A DNA stretch of 59,551 bases from Candidatus Saccharimonadota bacterium (GCA_017406565.1 JAFQYG010000007.1:1-59551); one strand, 5' to 3'. Numbered from the stretch's first letter, positions 1-9,579 are shown. Numbers and translations: made by a program. Notes: a model not told the origin generated them from the letters alone.

Positions 1-486
1 ATCATTGTCTAATGGAAGGCCTGAATAGTTAGACCAATTAGTGCCACTATCTTCTGAATAGCTATAGCCCCAAGTATTGTCTGTAGTGAGATTTGATAGA
101 CTAGCATTAGTAGCAATACTGGAGAACTTATAGGCTGAGTTAGTTTGATTGACTAAGTCTGTATTAGTAGTCTTTGTACCAGAAGTTGCAGTTAGCACAT
201 AGCCTTGTGAAGCATTAGTAGCTACATTGACATTAATGACATTAGAGTCTGAGACTGAGCCTGGGGAGAGATTATTAATGAGTAGGTCTCCCGAAAGATT
301 AAGTGAGATGGTAGGGTTGAAGGTGAAGCCGACTTCGGCGTTGGAAGAGTAAGTGAGGGCGGAAGAATTGTCGCTAGAATAAAAAAGTACACTTAAAAAA
401 CTTATGGTTATAATTGTTATACTTAAGAGTATGATTTTTTTCGCCCCTGTAATATTGGGATGTATGTTATAACAATTCCTTAACAT
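1..486 (-). CDS. Surface protein, N-terminal part (gene runs off the left edge)
   Basis: The minus frame is open from an ATG at 486 to base 1, giving 162 residues with no stop; the rest lies outside the window. The start MLRNCYNIHPN leads into a hydrophobic segment (about residues 17-37) with basic residues before it, which is a signal peptide or N-terminal anchor. A Ser/Thr/Asn-rich extracellular domain follows. Its phrases ASQGYVLTA, DNTWGYSYS and YSGLPLDND match the order GYTLSAY, DNTWGVAL, VGLPTDI in the FISUMP surface protein at 32234-33886, so the two share an N-terminal module. Role inferred as a cell-surface protein; no catalytic motif is visible. Confidence 0.7.
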   Translation of the reverse strand, partial: MLRNCYNIHPNITGAKKIILLSITIITISFLSVLFYSSDNSSALTYSSNAEVGFTFNPTISLNLSGDLLINNLSPGSVSDSNVINVNVATNASQGYVLTATSGTKTTNTDLVNQTNSAYKFSSIATNASLSNLTTDNTWGYSYSEDSGTNWSNYSGLPLDND

Positions 487-664
487 GATTTTACTAATTA
501 CCAATAAACCTTTTTTATATTTTAACATAAGTTAAATAGTTTTAGCAACTATTATTAATGGGGATTAGAACAGTTTTTACAATAAATGTTTATGTTTTTA
601 TAATTTTTTTCGTTTTTTGTAAAAAGTATGTTACAATAGTAATCAGGAATTGATAATTTCGTAG

Positions 665-693
665 TTGACAGTATAGCAAAACTATGATATTAT
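665..693 (+). promoter_or_regulatory. Promoter of the HARE-HTH regulator gene
   Basis: TTGACA at 665-670, a 17-base spacer and TATTAT at 688-693, preceded by TG one base upstream (extended -10). This is a near-consensus housekeeping promoter about 45 bases before the ATG at 741. The gene reading the other way starts at 486, so 487-740 is a divergent intergenic region. Confidence 0.75.
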
Positions 694-740
694 AGTACAA
701 ATTGTTAATATTAATAGGGGTGGTACAAGGAAAGGTACTG

Positions 741-1769
741 ATGGAGCAGAATGCGGAAATTCTAAAAAATGCAATTGCCGGAAGCCTAAATATCATTGAA
801 CAGGACCGTGAAAAAGAAATCGTTTCGCGTCGTTTTGGACTTAGTGGACCAAAAGAAACCCTTGAACAAATTGGCGAAATGTTGTCAATTACACGCGAAC
901 GTGTTAGACAGCTTGAAAAAGCAATTTTGATCCGTCTCCAAATTTCCGCTGAGGAGAACCAAATACCTGAAATTGCACCAGCTGAGAAACTATTAATCCG
1001 TAATTTGACTGAAATGGGTCGGGTAGCTAGATTAGCTGATCTAGCTGACAAAGTTTATGGACGTGCTACTACCGCCAATGAGCGAACTGGTATCTATTTT
1101 ATCGCAACCTTTTCTAAAGGTCTTACTGTAGTTGAAGAAAATGATCGCTACCATGCAGCTGTTGGTATTTCTGAGTATGGGGATAGCAGAAAAATTCGCG
1201 AACGTGTCGATGAAATTGTCAAAGTAATCAAAGAGAACAAAAAACCGATGACACTCGATGAGCTTGACAGTAAATTAAATTATGAACACCCTGACCATAT
1301 TAAAGCAGTAGCGTCAATTTCAAAGCTATTAGCCACTTTAAATGGTGTGTGGGGTCTAGCAAAATGGCCTTCAGTCAACCCGAAGAACATTCGTGATAAG
1401 ATTTTCGTGATTTTGGAAGCACATAAGGAACCAATGCATTTTTCAGAGATTGCGCGTGAAATTAAAGAATCTAATTTTAAGCGCAAAAATGTTACTGTAC
1501 AGGCAATCCATAACGAATTGATTAAGGATTCGAGATTCGTACTGATCGGGCGTGGTATTTATGCGTTGAGTTCATGGGGATATAAGAAGGGAACTATCTC
1601 AGACATTATTACTCAGATTTTAGAAAAGTCTGAAACTCCTCTCACCCGTGAAGAAATCGTCAAGCAGGTGCTGAGAGTACGCAAGGTAAAAGAAACTACT
1701 ATTTTATTGAATTTACAAAATAAAAAACTGTTTAAGAAAGTCGACAAAAATCTATATACTTTAGCATAA
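741..1769 (+). CDS. Sigma-70 region-4-like / HARE-HTH regulatory protein
   Basis: 342 residues. Residues 20-67 carry a sigma-70 region 4 helix-turn-helix (GLSGPKETLEQIGEML, then TRERVRQLEKAIL), the motif that contacts -35 DNA in sigma factors. The middle and C-terminal parts hold winged-helix repeats. One, about residues 215-280 (PMHFSEIAREI ... GRGIYALSSWG), fits HARE-HTH, a module shared with RNA polymerase delta subunits. No sigma region 2 is present, so it is not a complete sigma factor. I start at 741 because AAGGAAAGG lies just upstream; an in-frame ATG at 702 has no ribosome-binding site. Likely a transcription factor or RNA polymerase accessory protein. It precedes the ATPase gene at 1791 on the same strand. 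Confidence 0.75.
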   Translation: MEQNAEILKNAIAGSLNIIEQDREKEIVSRRFGLSGPKETLEQIGEMLSITRERVRQLEKAILIRLQISAEENQIPEIAPAEKLLIRNLTEMGRVARLADLADKVYGRATTANERTGIYFIATFSKGLTVVEENDRYHAAVGISEYGDSRKIRERVDEIVKVIKENKKPMTLDELDSKLNYEHPDHIKAVASISKLLATLNGVWGLAKWPSVNPKNIRDKIFVILEAHKEPMHFSEIAREIKESNFKRKNVTVQAIHNELIKDSRFVLIGRGIYALSSWGYKKGTISDIITQILEKSETPLTREEIVKQVLRVRKVKETTILLNLQNKKLFKKVDKNLYTLA

Positions 1770-1778
1770 CTATTATGA

Positions 1779-1790
1779 TAAAATAGAGTT
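1779..1790 (+). promoter_or_regulatory. Extended -10 box immediately before the ATPase gene (leaderless start)
   Basis: TG-A-TAAAAT ends at 1784, six bases before the ATG at 1791. RNA polymerase would initiate at or next to the start codon, giving an mRNA without a ribosome-binding site. No Shine-Dalgarno sequence is visible. One of about eleven genes in the window with this arrangement. Confidence 0.55.
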
Positions 1791-4769
1791 ATGGAAGCGA
1801 TTATACATTTTATTCTTATGCCGATATTTTGGATGCCCGTAGTGGCTATTTTGGCGTTTCTCACATATCGTAATTACAAGAAATTGAATTCTCTTAAAGT
1901 GCTAAATGTAGACTCTGTGCTTTTGATGTTAGAAATCCCACGCACAAACGATAAACAAGAACTTGCGGCAGAACAGATGTTTGCTTCACTACATGGAATC
2001 TTGAGGGATAAACAAGAATTAAAAAACTCAGGTGGCGTACAGGAGCATCTATCTTTCGAGATCGTATCAACTGCTGGGCAAATCAGATTTTACGTATGGG
2101 TGCCAAAAGTTCTACAAAGCTTCGTAGAAGGGCAAATCTATTCACAATATCCGACGGTACAAATCTACAAGATGAACGAGGATTATGTAGATAATCGCGA
2201 GAAATATCCTGTGGCCTATATGACCGAGTTAGGCTTAGTTGAGGATGAAGCTCTACCGATTAAGACATTTGAGAGTTTTGAAGTAGATCCATTGGCTGGT
2301 ATTACTGGTACTTTGGCGAAACTTAGTCCTGACCGTTCGGAAGAGTTATGGATTCAAATTTTAGCCAGACCGATTCCAGATGATTGGCATAAGAATACTA
2401 CTGATCGCTGGATCAGACGCATTAAGACTGGTACCAAGTCACTCTTTTCGGGTTCGGGGATTGATTGGACTTGGATAATAGAGGCTCTAGCGGCACTCTT
2501 TAGACCACCAGCTGGTGGGACTAATTCCGAAGTAGTAGTTGAGTTATCTGAACGTGATAAGACAAGAATTGCAAAAGCTGAGGAGAAAGCGACTAAGCTT
2601 GGGTATGAAGTGAAGGTGCGTTTAGCATATCTCGGGCAAAACGACACCGATGCAAAACTCAATATGCAGGCTTTGGTTGGAACATTTAAACAGTTTAATT
2701 CTACCAATTTGAATGGTTTTAAACAGATTGGGGGGAGTTTTAATAAGGTAGATTTGGCTTCTTATAAAATGCGCCAGTTTAGTAATCGCGGTTTTATTTT
2801 GAATATTTCAGAGTTAGCATCGGTGTATCATTTACCTCATACATCGGTAGAAACGCCAAACATCGTCTGGGCTTCATCTAAAACGGCGGAACCACCTTCT
2901 ACTCTACCAGTTTTGACAGGTGAAACCGCCAACGATGAAAATATTTCAGCCTTTGGTTTGACTAATTTCCGCGGGATTAACCATCAATTTGGCTTATTGC
3001 GCCGCGATCGTTCACGTCACGTCTATATTATTGGTCAGACAGGGGCAGGGAAGAGTGGACTTTTGGAATTATTGGCTTTGTCAGACGTATTTTACAACCA
3101 AGGATATTGTATTATCGATCCACATGGGGACTTTGCAATTAATAACTTAAAATTTATCCCTGAATCGCGGATAAAAGATGTGGTTTATTTTAACCCGGCA
3201 GACACTGCGTTCCCTGTTGCGTTTAACCCACTTGAGGTGTCCGACCCAGCCAAAAAGCCTAATATTTGTTCTGAAGTGATTGGCGTATTAAAACGGATGT
3301 TTGGCGATTCGTGGGGTCCTAGGTTGGAGCATATCTTGCGTTATACCCTGCTAGCGTTATTGGATCGTCCAGAAACTACGCTACTAGATATTTCTCGTCT
3401 TTTAACTGATAAAGAATTCCGCAAAGAGACCTTGGAATATTGTAAGGATGTTACGGTTTTGCAATTCTGGAAACACGAATTTGGCCAATGGAATGATAAA
3501 CAAGTAAATGAATCAATTGCTCCGGTGCTAAATAAGGTGGGGGCATTTACAGCTAACCCGATTATCCGCAATATTATTGGCCAGCCAAAATCATCATTCG
3601 ATATTCGTAAAATTATGGATGAAGGTAAAATTCTGGTAGTTAATTTGTCTAAAGGTTTGATTGGTGAGGATAATGCTGGGATATTAGGCGCCTTCCTGGT
3701 AACTAAGGTGCAGCTTGCGGCGATGTCGCGTTCGGATATTCCTGATGTGGCGGATAGGCGTCCATTCTACTTATATGTAGACGAGTTCCAGAATTTTGCG
3801 ACCGATTCATTCGCAGTAATTCTGTCTGAGGCTCGGAAATATGGCTTGAATCTCACAGTGGCTAACCAGTATGTAGCGCAGATGACGGATACAGTGCGTG
3901 ATGCGGTATTTGGCAACGTTGGAACGACGATTTCATTTAGGGTGTCGGCCGAAGATGCGCCAGTTTTAGCTAAACAATTTGAGCCGACCTTCGATGATTC
4001 TGATATTATTCAACTTAACAACCGTCATTTTGTGATTTCGATGATTATTAATGGCGAGAAAGTCCCAGCGTTTTCAGCCACTACTCTTTCGTTACCCGAA
4101 ACGCCTAAGGATAATTTTGAAGCAATTGTGGCTCATTCTAGGGAGTATTATGCTCGTCCTAAGCTCGAAGTTGAGGCTGATATTCGTGATACTATTGAGC
4201 AATCAGAAAAATTCAAGAAGATTTTATCTGATTCAGGTCGACAGGAGCCTAAACTCGTGATTGACACTGATGATAAGCCTGTATTCAAACCCGCAGGGAA
4301 CAACAGACGTTTTATTGACACGTCAAATAAGCCCGAACAAAAACCGAACAGGAATTATTCGACACCACAAGCTGATTTGAAGCGTTCTGGATTAAGTCCA
4401 AATGCGGCTGAAGGTAAAGAACGTCTAGGTCTTAAAGATTTAGCTCGAATGGTAGCGGAAAATGGAGAGGGAAATGTTGAATTTGTTAAGCCAGAGCAAA
4501 AAGGGAAAAACAAACACAAAAAAGGGAAACATAACAAAAAATCTCATAAATCTACCCCTGTAGTTCCCTCTGTTAATAAGGATGAAAAACCTTCTGATTC
4601 TAACCAACCTATCTCCCCTGTTAAACCAGAGGTGGAATATCAGGAAAAATCATCTGTTTCGATCAAACCTTCACATGATAAATTACCCCTGTCTACCCCT
4701 GTAAATCGAGCGGATCATTACGCCGAAAAAGATAATTCGGTAGACGGATTCTTGGCTATAAAGCATTAG
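1791..4769 (+). CDS. Type IV secretion / VirD4-TraG-type ATPase with N-terminal membrane segment
   Basis: 992 residues. A hydrophobic helix lies at residues 7-25. Residues about 30-380 form a large N-terminal region typical of CPR conjugation-type ATPases. The ATPase domain follows: Walker A GQTGAGKS at 415-422, then IIDPHGDF, and Walker B YLYVDEFQNFA with D664-E665. This resembles the HerA/VirD4/TraG family of DNA-pumping ATPases. The last about 200 residues are low-complexity and Lys-rich, including KGKNKHKKGKHNKKSHK, probably disordered and nucleic-acid binding. Likely a membrane-anchored hexameric ATPase that moves DNA or protein. No other secretion genes adjoin it, so the substrate is unknown. 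Reads as leaderless from a -10 box six bases upstream. Confidence 0.75.
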   Translation: MEAIIHFILMPIFWMPVVAILAFLTYRNYKKLNSLKVLNVDSVLLMLEIPRTNDKQELAAEQMFASLHGILRDKQELKNSGGVQEHLSFEIVSTAGQIRFYVWVPKVLQSFVEGQIYSQYPTVQIYKMNEDYVDNREKYPVAYMTELGLVEDEALPIKTFESFEVDPLAGITGTLAKLSPDRSEELWIQILARPIPDDWHKNTTDRWIRRIKTGTKSLFSGSGIDWTWIIEALAALFRPPAGGTNSEVVVELSERDKTRIAKAEEKATKLGYEVKVRLAYLGQNDTDAKLNMQALVGTFKQFNSTNLNGFKQIGGSFNKVDLASYKMRQFSNRGFILNISELASVYHLPHTSVETPNIVWASSKTAEPPSTLPVLTGETANDENISAFGLTNFRGINHQFGLLRRDRSRHVYIIGQTGAGKSGLLELLALSDVFYNQGYCIIDPHGDFAINNLKFIPESRIKDVVYFNPADTAFPVAFNPLEVSDPAKKPNICSEVIGVLKRMFGDSWGPRLEHILRYTLLALLDRPETTLLDISRLLTDKEFRKETLEYCKDVTVLQFWKHEFGQWNDKQVNESIAPVLNKVGAFTANPIIRNIIGQPKSSFDIRKIMDEGKILVVNLSKGLIGEDNAGILGAFLVTKVQLAAMSRSDIPDVADRRPFYLYVDEFQNFATDSFAVILSEARKYGLNLTVANQYVAQMTDTVRDAVFGNVGTTISFRVSAEDAPVLAKQFEPTFDDSDIIQLNNRHFVISMIINGEKVPAFSATTLSLPETPKDNFEAIVAHSREYYARPKLEVEADIRDTIEQSEKFKKILSDSGRQEPKLVIDTDDKPVFKPAGNNRRFIDTSNKPEQKPNRNYSTPQADLKRSGLSPNAAEGKERLGLKDLARMVAENGEGNVEFVKPEQKGKNKHKKGKHNKKSHKSTPVVPSVNKDEKPSDSNQPISPVKPEVEYQEKSSVSIKPSHDKLPLSTPVNRADHYAEKDNSVDGFLAIKH

Positions 4770-5026
4770 AAAATAAAAAAATAACGACCAGGCGGGAATT
4801 ATTAAATAAAAGACGGGAATTAAAAACCATAAATAGCTGGGCTTTGGCTGAATTATGGATTTTTGGCGTGAAGTCTGAATCATGATATTTCTATAAGTCT
4901 AATGTCGCACAATATAGATTTTAAGACATAAGCACTTTGGATTTAAGACGGTTAAGTTATCGTCTTTTAAGGTTAAGTTTTGGCTAGTGGGTGGGAATTA
5001 CGCTATAATATTGTTTATTTGTGTAA
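4770..5026. other. Intergenic region, no gene seen
   Basis: AT-rich spacer after the ATPase gene. A small hairpin sits near 4945-4970 (AAGACG paired with CGTCTT), without a clear T-run. TATAAT at 5004-5009 with TTGGCT about 18 bases upstream could start a transcript into the inverted-repeat element at 5027. No credible ORF. Confidence 0.4.
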
Positions 5027-5257
5027 CTCACTATGTATATTCACGAGCTGGACTTGGGCAGTTGTAATCTCCATAAAATCCGTCAGACGTTCGCGCTTTA
5101 TGCCTGATTACTTTTATTATTTGTTACGTTATCAGACCTAGCCTAGTTTGCTACAATTAATCCATAAATTACTCAGGATGAGCGCTCACGTAACTGGGAT
5201 TTTATAGATATTACAACGGGCCAAATCTATTTTATGCTCGTGAATATACATATTGAG
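5027..5257. repeat. 231-bp long imperfect inverted repeat (MITE-like or structured RNA)
   Basis: The ends, 5027-5048 and 5236-5257, are inverted copies of 22 bases with one mismatch (core TATGTATATTCACGAGC). Two further paired blocks lie inside in nested order: 5062-5081 with 5197-5216 (TTGTAAT..C.ATAAAATCC) and 5087-5097 with 5181-5191 (ACGT..GCGCT). Together they fold into one long interrupted hairpin with an apical loop of about 80 bases. No T-run follows on either strand and no ORF is inside. It could be a non-autonomous transposable element or a stable RNA. The element at 17767-17928 has the same architecture but a different sequence. Confidence 0.65.
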
Positions 5258-5507
5258 CTACCCCTATAACCCCTATTTTTTACAGGTTTTTGAGCGGATT
5301 TTGGGCCAAATTTGCGAATTTGACATTTCCCCGTTTTTATTTCCCTTTTTGCTTCCCTTCCCTGTAATTTTGCATATTTTGGGCTGGGTTTGGTTTAATT
5401 CTAAGAAAAAAGTTAGAACAAAAACCGAACAAAAATAGGGCATTATTAGAATCGTTTTTGACAGGGGTGGACCTCTGTTGTTTTAGCGTATGATTCCCCT
5501 TTTTTCG
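5258..5507. other. Intergenic region with a small palindrome, no gene seen
   Basis: Contains pyrimidine-rich sequence with three TTCCCT copies near 5341-5362. An interrupted palindrome ACAGGGGTGGACCTCTGT lies near 5461-5478. It could act as a weak terminator for the ftsQ-like gene that ends at 5508. A 61-codon open frame here has no ribosome-binding site and no recognisable sequence. Confidence 0.4.
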
Positions 5508-6161
5508 TTATTTCCAGTAGGCTTTGCCTGGGGTACGTACATCGAGATATTCGAAATCGGTAACCTCTTGGGAACTGAGATAGCGGATAAGTCGATCGGC
5601 ATCTTCAACTGATACAGCGGAGCCACGATCGATAGTCATTTTAATGTAGCCGTTATGGCCTTCGAGATAAAAGTAGACCATACGGATGGAGCCATTGGGG
5701 ATAATTACCTTGGTGGGGTTATAACCTAAGGCTTTAAAATCGACTTCAGCTTGGCCAATATAGGAATTCATTCGGTTGGTAATTTTGCCACCAGTAGAAG
5801 CATTTTCGTCGAGAATTTCAACTGTGGGCTGATAATCGGTATAGTCTTCAATGACTACTTCGTTAATCGGCTCGCCTTTTTGGCTATTGATAAAATTAAA
5901 GCAAAGAATGACTAGGATAATTGCTAATATTGCAAAACCAATCACGGTAAAGGATACGCGCATGGTTTTTTTCTTTTTGTCTTTTTTACGTGCGGCGGCG
6001 CGTTCGTTTTTGGTTTCCAGACGTTCCCTTTTTTCGCCAATAGTTCGACCGGACACAATGGTGGATTTGCGATGCATTCTACGCCTAGCTAATTCTGGGC
6101 GAGCTCTATCGTTCCCTTCTTCTAACACCGTCGCTTGCTCGTGCTTTTCTTTATGAGACAT
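5508..6161 (-). CDS. ftsQ: FtsQ/DivIB-like division protein
   Basis: 217 residues. A long basic cytoplasmic tail (residues 1-68, many Arg and Lys) leads to one membrane helix, about residues 69-89 (VSFTVIGFAILAIILVILCF), then an extracellular domain. The C-terminal FEYLDVRTPGKAYWK resembles the final strand of FtsQ/DivIB (a D-R-x-pGk-type ending). FtsQ bridges the FtsL/B complex and the septal synthase in division. The position at the end of the dcw cluster, overlapping murG by 11 bases, supports this. It is shorter than usual FtsQ (about 250-280) and the POTRA domain is not obvious, so the call leans on topology, ending and context. No ftsA or ftsZ follows. Confidence 0.6.
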   Translation of the reverse strand: MSHKEKHEQATVLEEGNDRARPELARRRMHRKSTIVSGRTIGEKRERLETKNERAAARKKDKKKKTMRVSFTVIGFAILAIILVILCFNFINSQKGEPINEVVIEDYTDYQPTVEILDENASTGGKITNRMNSYIGQAEVDFKALGYNPTKVIIPNGSIRMVYFYLEGHNGYIKMTIDRGSAVSVEDADRLIRYLSSQEVTDFEYLDVRTPGKAYWK

Positions 6162-7392
6162 TCTTCCCCGCCTCCTCTAAAATTATCTCGGCTAGGTTTT
6201 TAGCAGCATCGGAGCGAGCTTCCTTGGCGAGATTATCTGCCATATCGGCACGTAAGCGAGGAGATTTAACGAGATGACGAATCTCTTTAAGCAAAACTGT
6301 AGGATCGTTAACCATTTTGAGATCGTTCACGACAACGGCAGCTTTAGCTTTTTCAAGACGTTCGGCGTTTTTTGTTTGGTGACCACCTGGTAAACGAGCA
6401 AACGGTACTAAAATGGTGGCTTTTTTCAAACCAGCTAGCTCGGCGATAGTGGTGGCTCCAGCACGTGACACAACTACGTCGGCAGCGCCCATTAATTCGT
6501 CCATAGTAGTGTTGAATTCCCACATGCGGAAATTGGATTCGAGTGAAGCTTTATCCCAGTTTTCATAATCTTTAAGATCAATCATATTCTCATAATGCTT
6601 GCGTCCTGCAACTAAACCAACCGAGGTAAATTTGAGCAATTCTGGCAAAATGGTGCGGGTTGCTTCATTGAGATTTTCAGAGCCTTGAGAGCCGCCTGTG
6701 ATAATTACTAATGGTTTTTCTTCATTAAAAGAAAAAGCTTTTTTAAGGGAGAGTTGCTTGGTGCTGCTAACAGGTTTGAATTCTGAGCCTACTGGAATGC
6801 CGGTCCAAATATAGTTAGGGTGAGATTTTTGCGTTTCTTCTGGAATTGGACTACCAAAGGCAACTTTAGCGGCTTTTTTCATCAGCAAACGATTGGCAAG
6901 ACCAGCAACGACATCGGATTCGTGAATAATATATGGAATTTTGAAAAGTTTAGCAACTAACCCAACTGGCAAACAAACATAACCACCTTTTAGAAAGATA
7001 ACATCTGGACGATTTTGTTTATTAACTAAACGTGAAAATGCGGTAATTAACCCAGCCGAAAAACCAAGGAAGCCTAAAATATTACCGATTATTAAATCTT
7101 TAATAGTGATACCAATATGAACAAAATAATCTTTGAGATGCCAATTGGAATAACGGTGGAATTTCCCTGCTGGAATGCGACGGACGCGAATATAAGTAGT
7201 TTTTTTACGGCGAGCCTCTTCGCCCCATGCTACACCAATTTCAGTGGTAAGTTTAGTGACGTTTTTGTAATATTTAAAATCCGTCCAAAATTCAACCTCG
7301 GCACGAGGTTTTTTTTCTAGAATCTCACGAACTACGGCGACGGCTGGTGTAATGTGTCCCCCCGAGCCGCCCCCGACTACTAATATCTTCAT
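6151..7392 (-). CDS. murG: MurG, UDP-GlcNAc:lipid I N-acetylglucosaminyltransferase
   Basis: 413 residues, somewhat longer than typical MurG (about 360). It adds GlcNAc to lipid I to form lipid II on the inner membrane face. The N-terminus MKILVVGGGSGGHITPAVAV carries the diagnostic glycine-rich loop. The C-terminal half has GGSQGSENLN and the nucleotide-sugar signature AGATTIAELAG followed by PGGHQTKNAE. The extra length is in the N-terminal domain around residues 60-110. It overlaps ftsW upstream (68 bases) and the ftsQ-like gene downstream (11 bases), so the three are co-translated. Confidence 0.95.
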   Translation of the reverse strand: MKILVVGGGSGGHITPAVAVVREILEKKPRAEVEFWTDFKYYKNVTKLTTEIGVAWGEEARRKKTTYIRVRRIPAGKFHRYSNWHLKDYFVHIGITIKDLIIGNILGFLGFSAGLITAFSRLVNKQNRPDVIFLKGGYVCLPVGLVAKLFKIPYIIHESDVVAGLANRLLMKKAAKVAFGSPIPEETQKSHPNYIWTGIPVGSEFKPVSSTKQLSLKKAFSFNEEKPLVIITGGSQGSENLNEATRTILPELLKFTSVGLVAGRKHYENMIDLKDYENWDKASLESNFRMWEFNTTMDELMGAADVVVSRAGATTIAELAGLKKATILVPFARLPGGHQTKNAERLEKAKAAVVVNDLKMVNDPTVLLKEIRHLVKSPRLRADMADNLAKEARSDAAKNLAEIILEEAGKNVS

Positions 7393-8554
7393 TGTGGGTT
7401 GCCTCTCTACTAGTATAGCATGAAATCTGCAAAACTAGGCCAATAGCATAAGCTAAAAAGACCATACTGGTGCCACCATAGGATAACAATGGGAGTGTAA
7501 TACCTGTGACTGGGATAAGGCTTGTCATCGCCATAATATTCACCACAACTTGAGCTAAGGTCCAAGCAAATACCCCTACTACGATAAGACGATTTTCATT
7601 ATCACTGGTGCCTTCGGCTACTTTTAGCATGCGGGTAAGCATAGTGGCAAATACTACAAGAATCAAGAATAGGCCCAAAAAACCGAATGTTTCACCCATG
7701 ATAGCAAAGACGGAGTCGTTGATCGATTCTGGTAAATAACCGGTGGCCTGTACAGAATTACCGATGCCTACACCGGCTAATCCACCAGTACCAATAGCAA
7801 GCATAGCGTTTTCGACATGATAGGTTGAATCGGTTGATTCTCCACCGCTCAGAGTAGTAAGCCAAGCATCAATACGTTCCATACGGTGGCTAGAAGTGGC
7901 TACAGCACCAACTGCTACTGCCGTAACTAATGCAATCATAATAAGATACTGTTTAGCTGGAACACCGGATACGAGAAGCATACTAAAAATAATTGAAATC
8001 AATGCTACGCCAGTACCAAGGTCACCTTGAGCGATGACTACTAAGAATAATGATGCACCACAAACAATAAGTAGTGGTAGCCAAAACTCTTGCCATTTGC
8101 CGATAGAGCCTTCTTCCCTTCTACGAGTAAGAAAGTCGGCTAAATAAATAACCATTGCGAGTTTTAAAAATTCTGCCGGCTGGAAGCTAATTGAGCCAAC
8201 CTGAAACCAACGACATTCACCAAGTTCACATTTTGCTAACGGGCTGTGGATTAATGATAAAAACCAAAGCAGTGCCGACAAAGCTAATGTAACAATCATA
8301 AGGGGTTTAGCATATTTTTTGACGTACTTATACGGAATCCATTTAAAAGCCGCAAAGAAGGCTAAGAGTGATAAGCCGACTGCGCGAAGCTGGCCTAAAA
8401 AGAAATAATTTGAATCATAATCACTACCGTAAGTGCTGTTTAGAACATTAGCACGCATAGGGCCGATAGCATAAATGATAATTAAGCCCAACGCCATTAG
8501 TCCCAATGTCGAGAATAGTATTACTAAGTCCGATTTATGCTTGCGGACTTTCAT
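7325..8554 (-). CDS. ftsW: FtsW/RodA-type SEDS peptidoglycan polymerase
   Basis: About 409 residues from the ATG at 8554 (MKVRKHKSDLVILFS). This start lies just after the mraY stop; the longer frame inside mraY has no support. Ten or so hydrophobic segments fit the SEDS fold. The conserved stretches QPAEFLKLAMVIYLA, GDLGTG, YHVENAMLAIGTGG and PLLSYGGTSM are visible. SEDS proteins polymerise glycan strands from lipid II together with a class B PBP, here the neighbour at 9587-11389. The C-terminal tail is Arg/Ser-rich and cytoplasmic. Long overlap with murG indicates translational coupling. Confidence 0.93.
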   Translation of the reverse strand: MKVRKHKSDLVILFSTLGLMALGLIIIYAIGPMRANVLNSTYGSDYDSNYFFLGQLRAVGLSLLAFFAAFKWIPYKYVKKYAKPLMIVTLALSALLWFLSLIHSPLAKCELGECRWFQVGSISFQPAEFLKLAMVIYLADFLTRRREEGSIGKWQEFWLPLLIVCGASLFLVVIAQGDLGTGVALISIIFSMLLVSGVPAKQYLIMIALVTAVAVGAVATSSHRMERIDAWLTTLSGGESTDSTYHVENAMLAIGTGGLAGVGIGNSVQATGYLPESINDSVFAIMGETFGFLGLFLILVVFATMLTRMLKVAEGTSDNENRLIVVGVFAWTLAQVVVNIMAMTSLIPVTGITLPLLSYGGTSMVFLAYAIGLVLQISCYTSREATHNEDISSRGRLGGTHYTSRRRSS

Positions 8555-8556
8555 TT

Positions 8557-9579
8557 TTAGATAGCACCCCCAGTAGCGGCAATAAAGATACCCATGATAG
8601 CGCAGACACCGGCGATAATCCAAAAACGCATGACAATTTTAGCCTCACCCCAACCCTTGGCTTCTAGATGGTGATGGAGCGGTGCAGAAATGAAAATTTT
8701 TCTGTGGAGAAATTTCTTAGAAGCTAATTGCAATAAGCTTGAGCCAGCTTCGACTACGAACGGTAATCCAATTACTGGGAGCAATAAGAACGAATTAGTC
8801 ATCATAGACACAACACCAAGGCCAGCACCAAGTGCAAATGAACCAGTGTCTCCCATCATAAAACGAGCTGGAGGTACATTAAACCAAATATAAGAAAGAA
8901 GCCAACCAACAACAGTAAGACAAAAGCCGAATAGTAGCATATGGCCTTGGAACAAAGCAATAACACCAAAGGCACCATAAGACATCATGGCGAGACCACC
9001 AGATAGACCGTCGAGTCCATCAGAAATATTGACCGCGTTGCTAGTAGCAACCACAGCGAAAGCGAAAATAATAGTAGTCCAAAAGGCACCAATGCTGAAA
9101 TCGCCGACGAATGGCACTAGGATGTCAGTCCAACCAAGCCTAGAGGAAAAGAACCAGCCGAGTGCAAGCCCGACTACAGAAATTAGAAAGAATTTTACTG
9201 GCCCACGGAGCCCTGCTGCACCTCTCCCAGAGCCGAAGATATTAATTACATCATCAATCACACCGACGAGCGCACCACCCAAAAAACCGACTAACGGTAA
9301 CCAGGTTTGGCCTCGATCTAAATTAAAAATCCAAGTAATGGCTGTAACAGAAACTACTCCAATTAATCCCGCCATAGTTGGAAAAACGTGTTTAAATTTA
9401 TGAGCATGGAGCTTAGTCATAACTGGCAGCGATTTGCCATCTACAGTGGTTTTTTTCTGTTTTTTCCAGAATTTATACTTATACGCAAAATGTGTGTAAA
9501 AAGGTGTCAACACCATAGAAAGTAGAAAACAACCAACTGCTAGGAGAAGTCCGTAAAAAATTTCGTCATTTAAATTCAT
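8557..9579 (-). CDS. mraY: MraY, phospho-N-acetylmuramoyl-pentapeptide transferase
   Basis: 340 residues, a polytopic membrane enzyme that makes lipid I from UDP-MurNAc-pentapeptide and undecaprenyl phosphate. Family motifs are clear: GVIDDVINIFG (Asp pair), NAVNISDGLDGLSGGLAMM (catalytic Asp motif), MMGDTGSFALGAGLG and the C-terminal HHHLEAKGW. Length is normal. It lies between the PBP gene and ftsW, separated by a few bases on each side, within the dcw operon. Confidence 0.95.
   Translation of the reverse strand: MNLNDEIFYGLLLAVGCFLLSMVLTPFYTHFAYKYKFWKKQKKTTVDGKSLPVMTKLHAHKFKHVFPTMAGLIGVVSVTAITWIFNLDRGQTWLPLVGFLGGALVGVIDDVINIFGSGRGAAGLRGPVKFFLISVVGLALGWFFSSRLGWTDILVPFVGDFSIGAFWTTIIFAFAVVATSNAVNISDGLDGLSGGLAMMSYGAFGVIALFQGHMLLFGFCLTVVGWLLSYIWFNVPPARFMMGDTGSFALGAGLGVVSMMTNSFLLLPVIGLPFVVEAGSSLLQLASKKFLHRKIFISAPLHHHLEAKGWGEAKIVMRFWIIAGVCAIMGIFIAATGGAI

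Noticed and set aside
5253-5438. 61-codon ORF after the 5 kb inverted repeat
   Set aside because: No ribosome-binding site, low complexity and no resemblance to known proteins.
8987-9403. 138-codon ORF opposite mraY
   Set aside because: Antisense shadow of a clearly assigned gene, with Pro/Thr-rich artefact composition.
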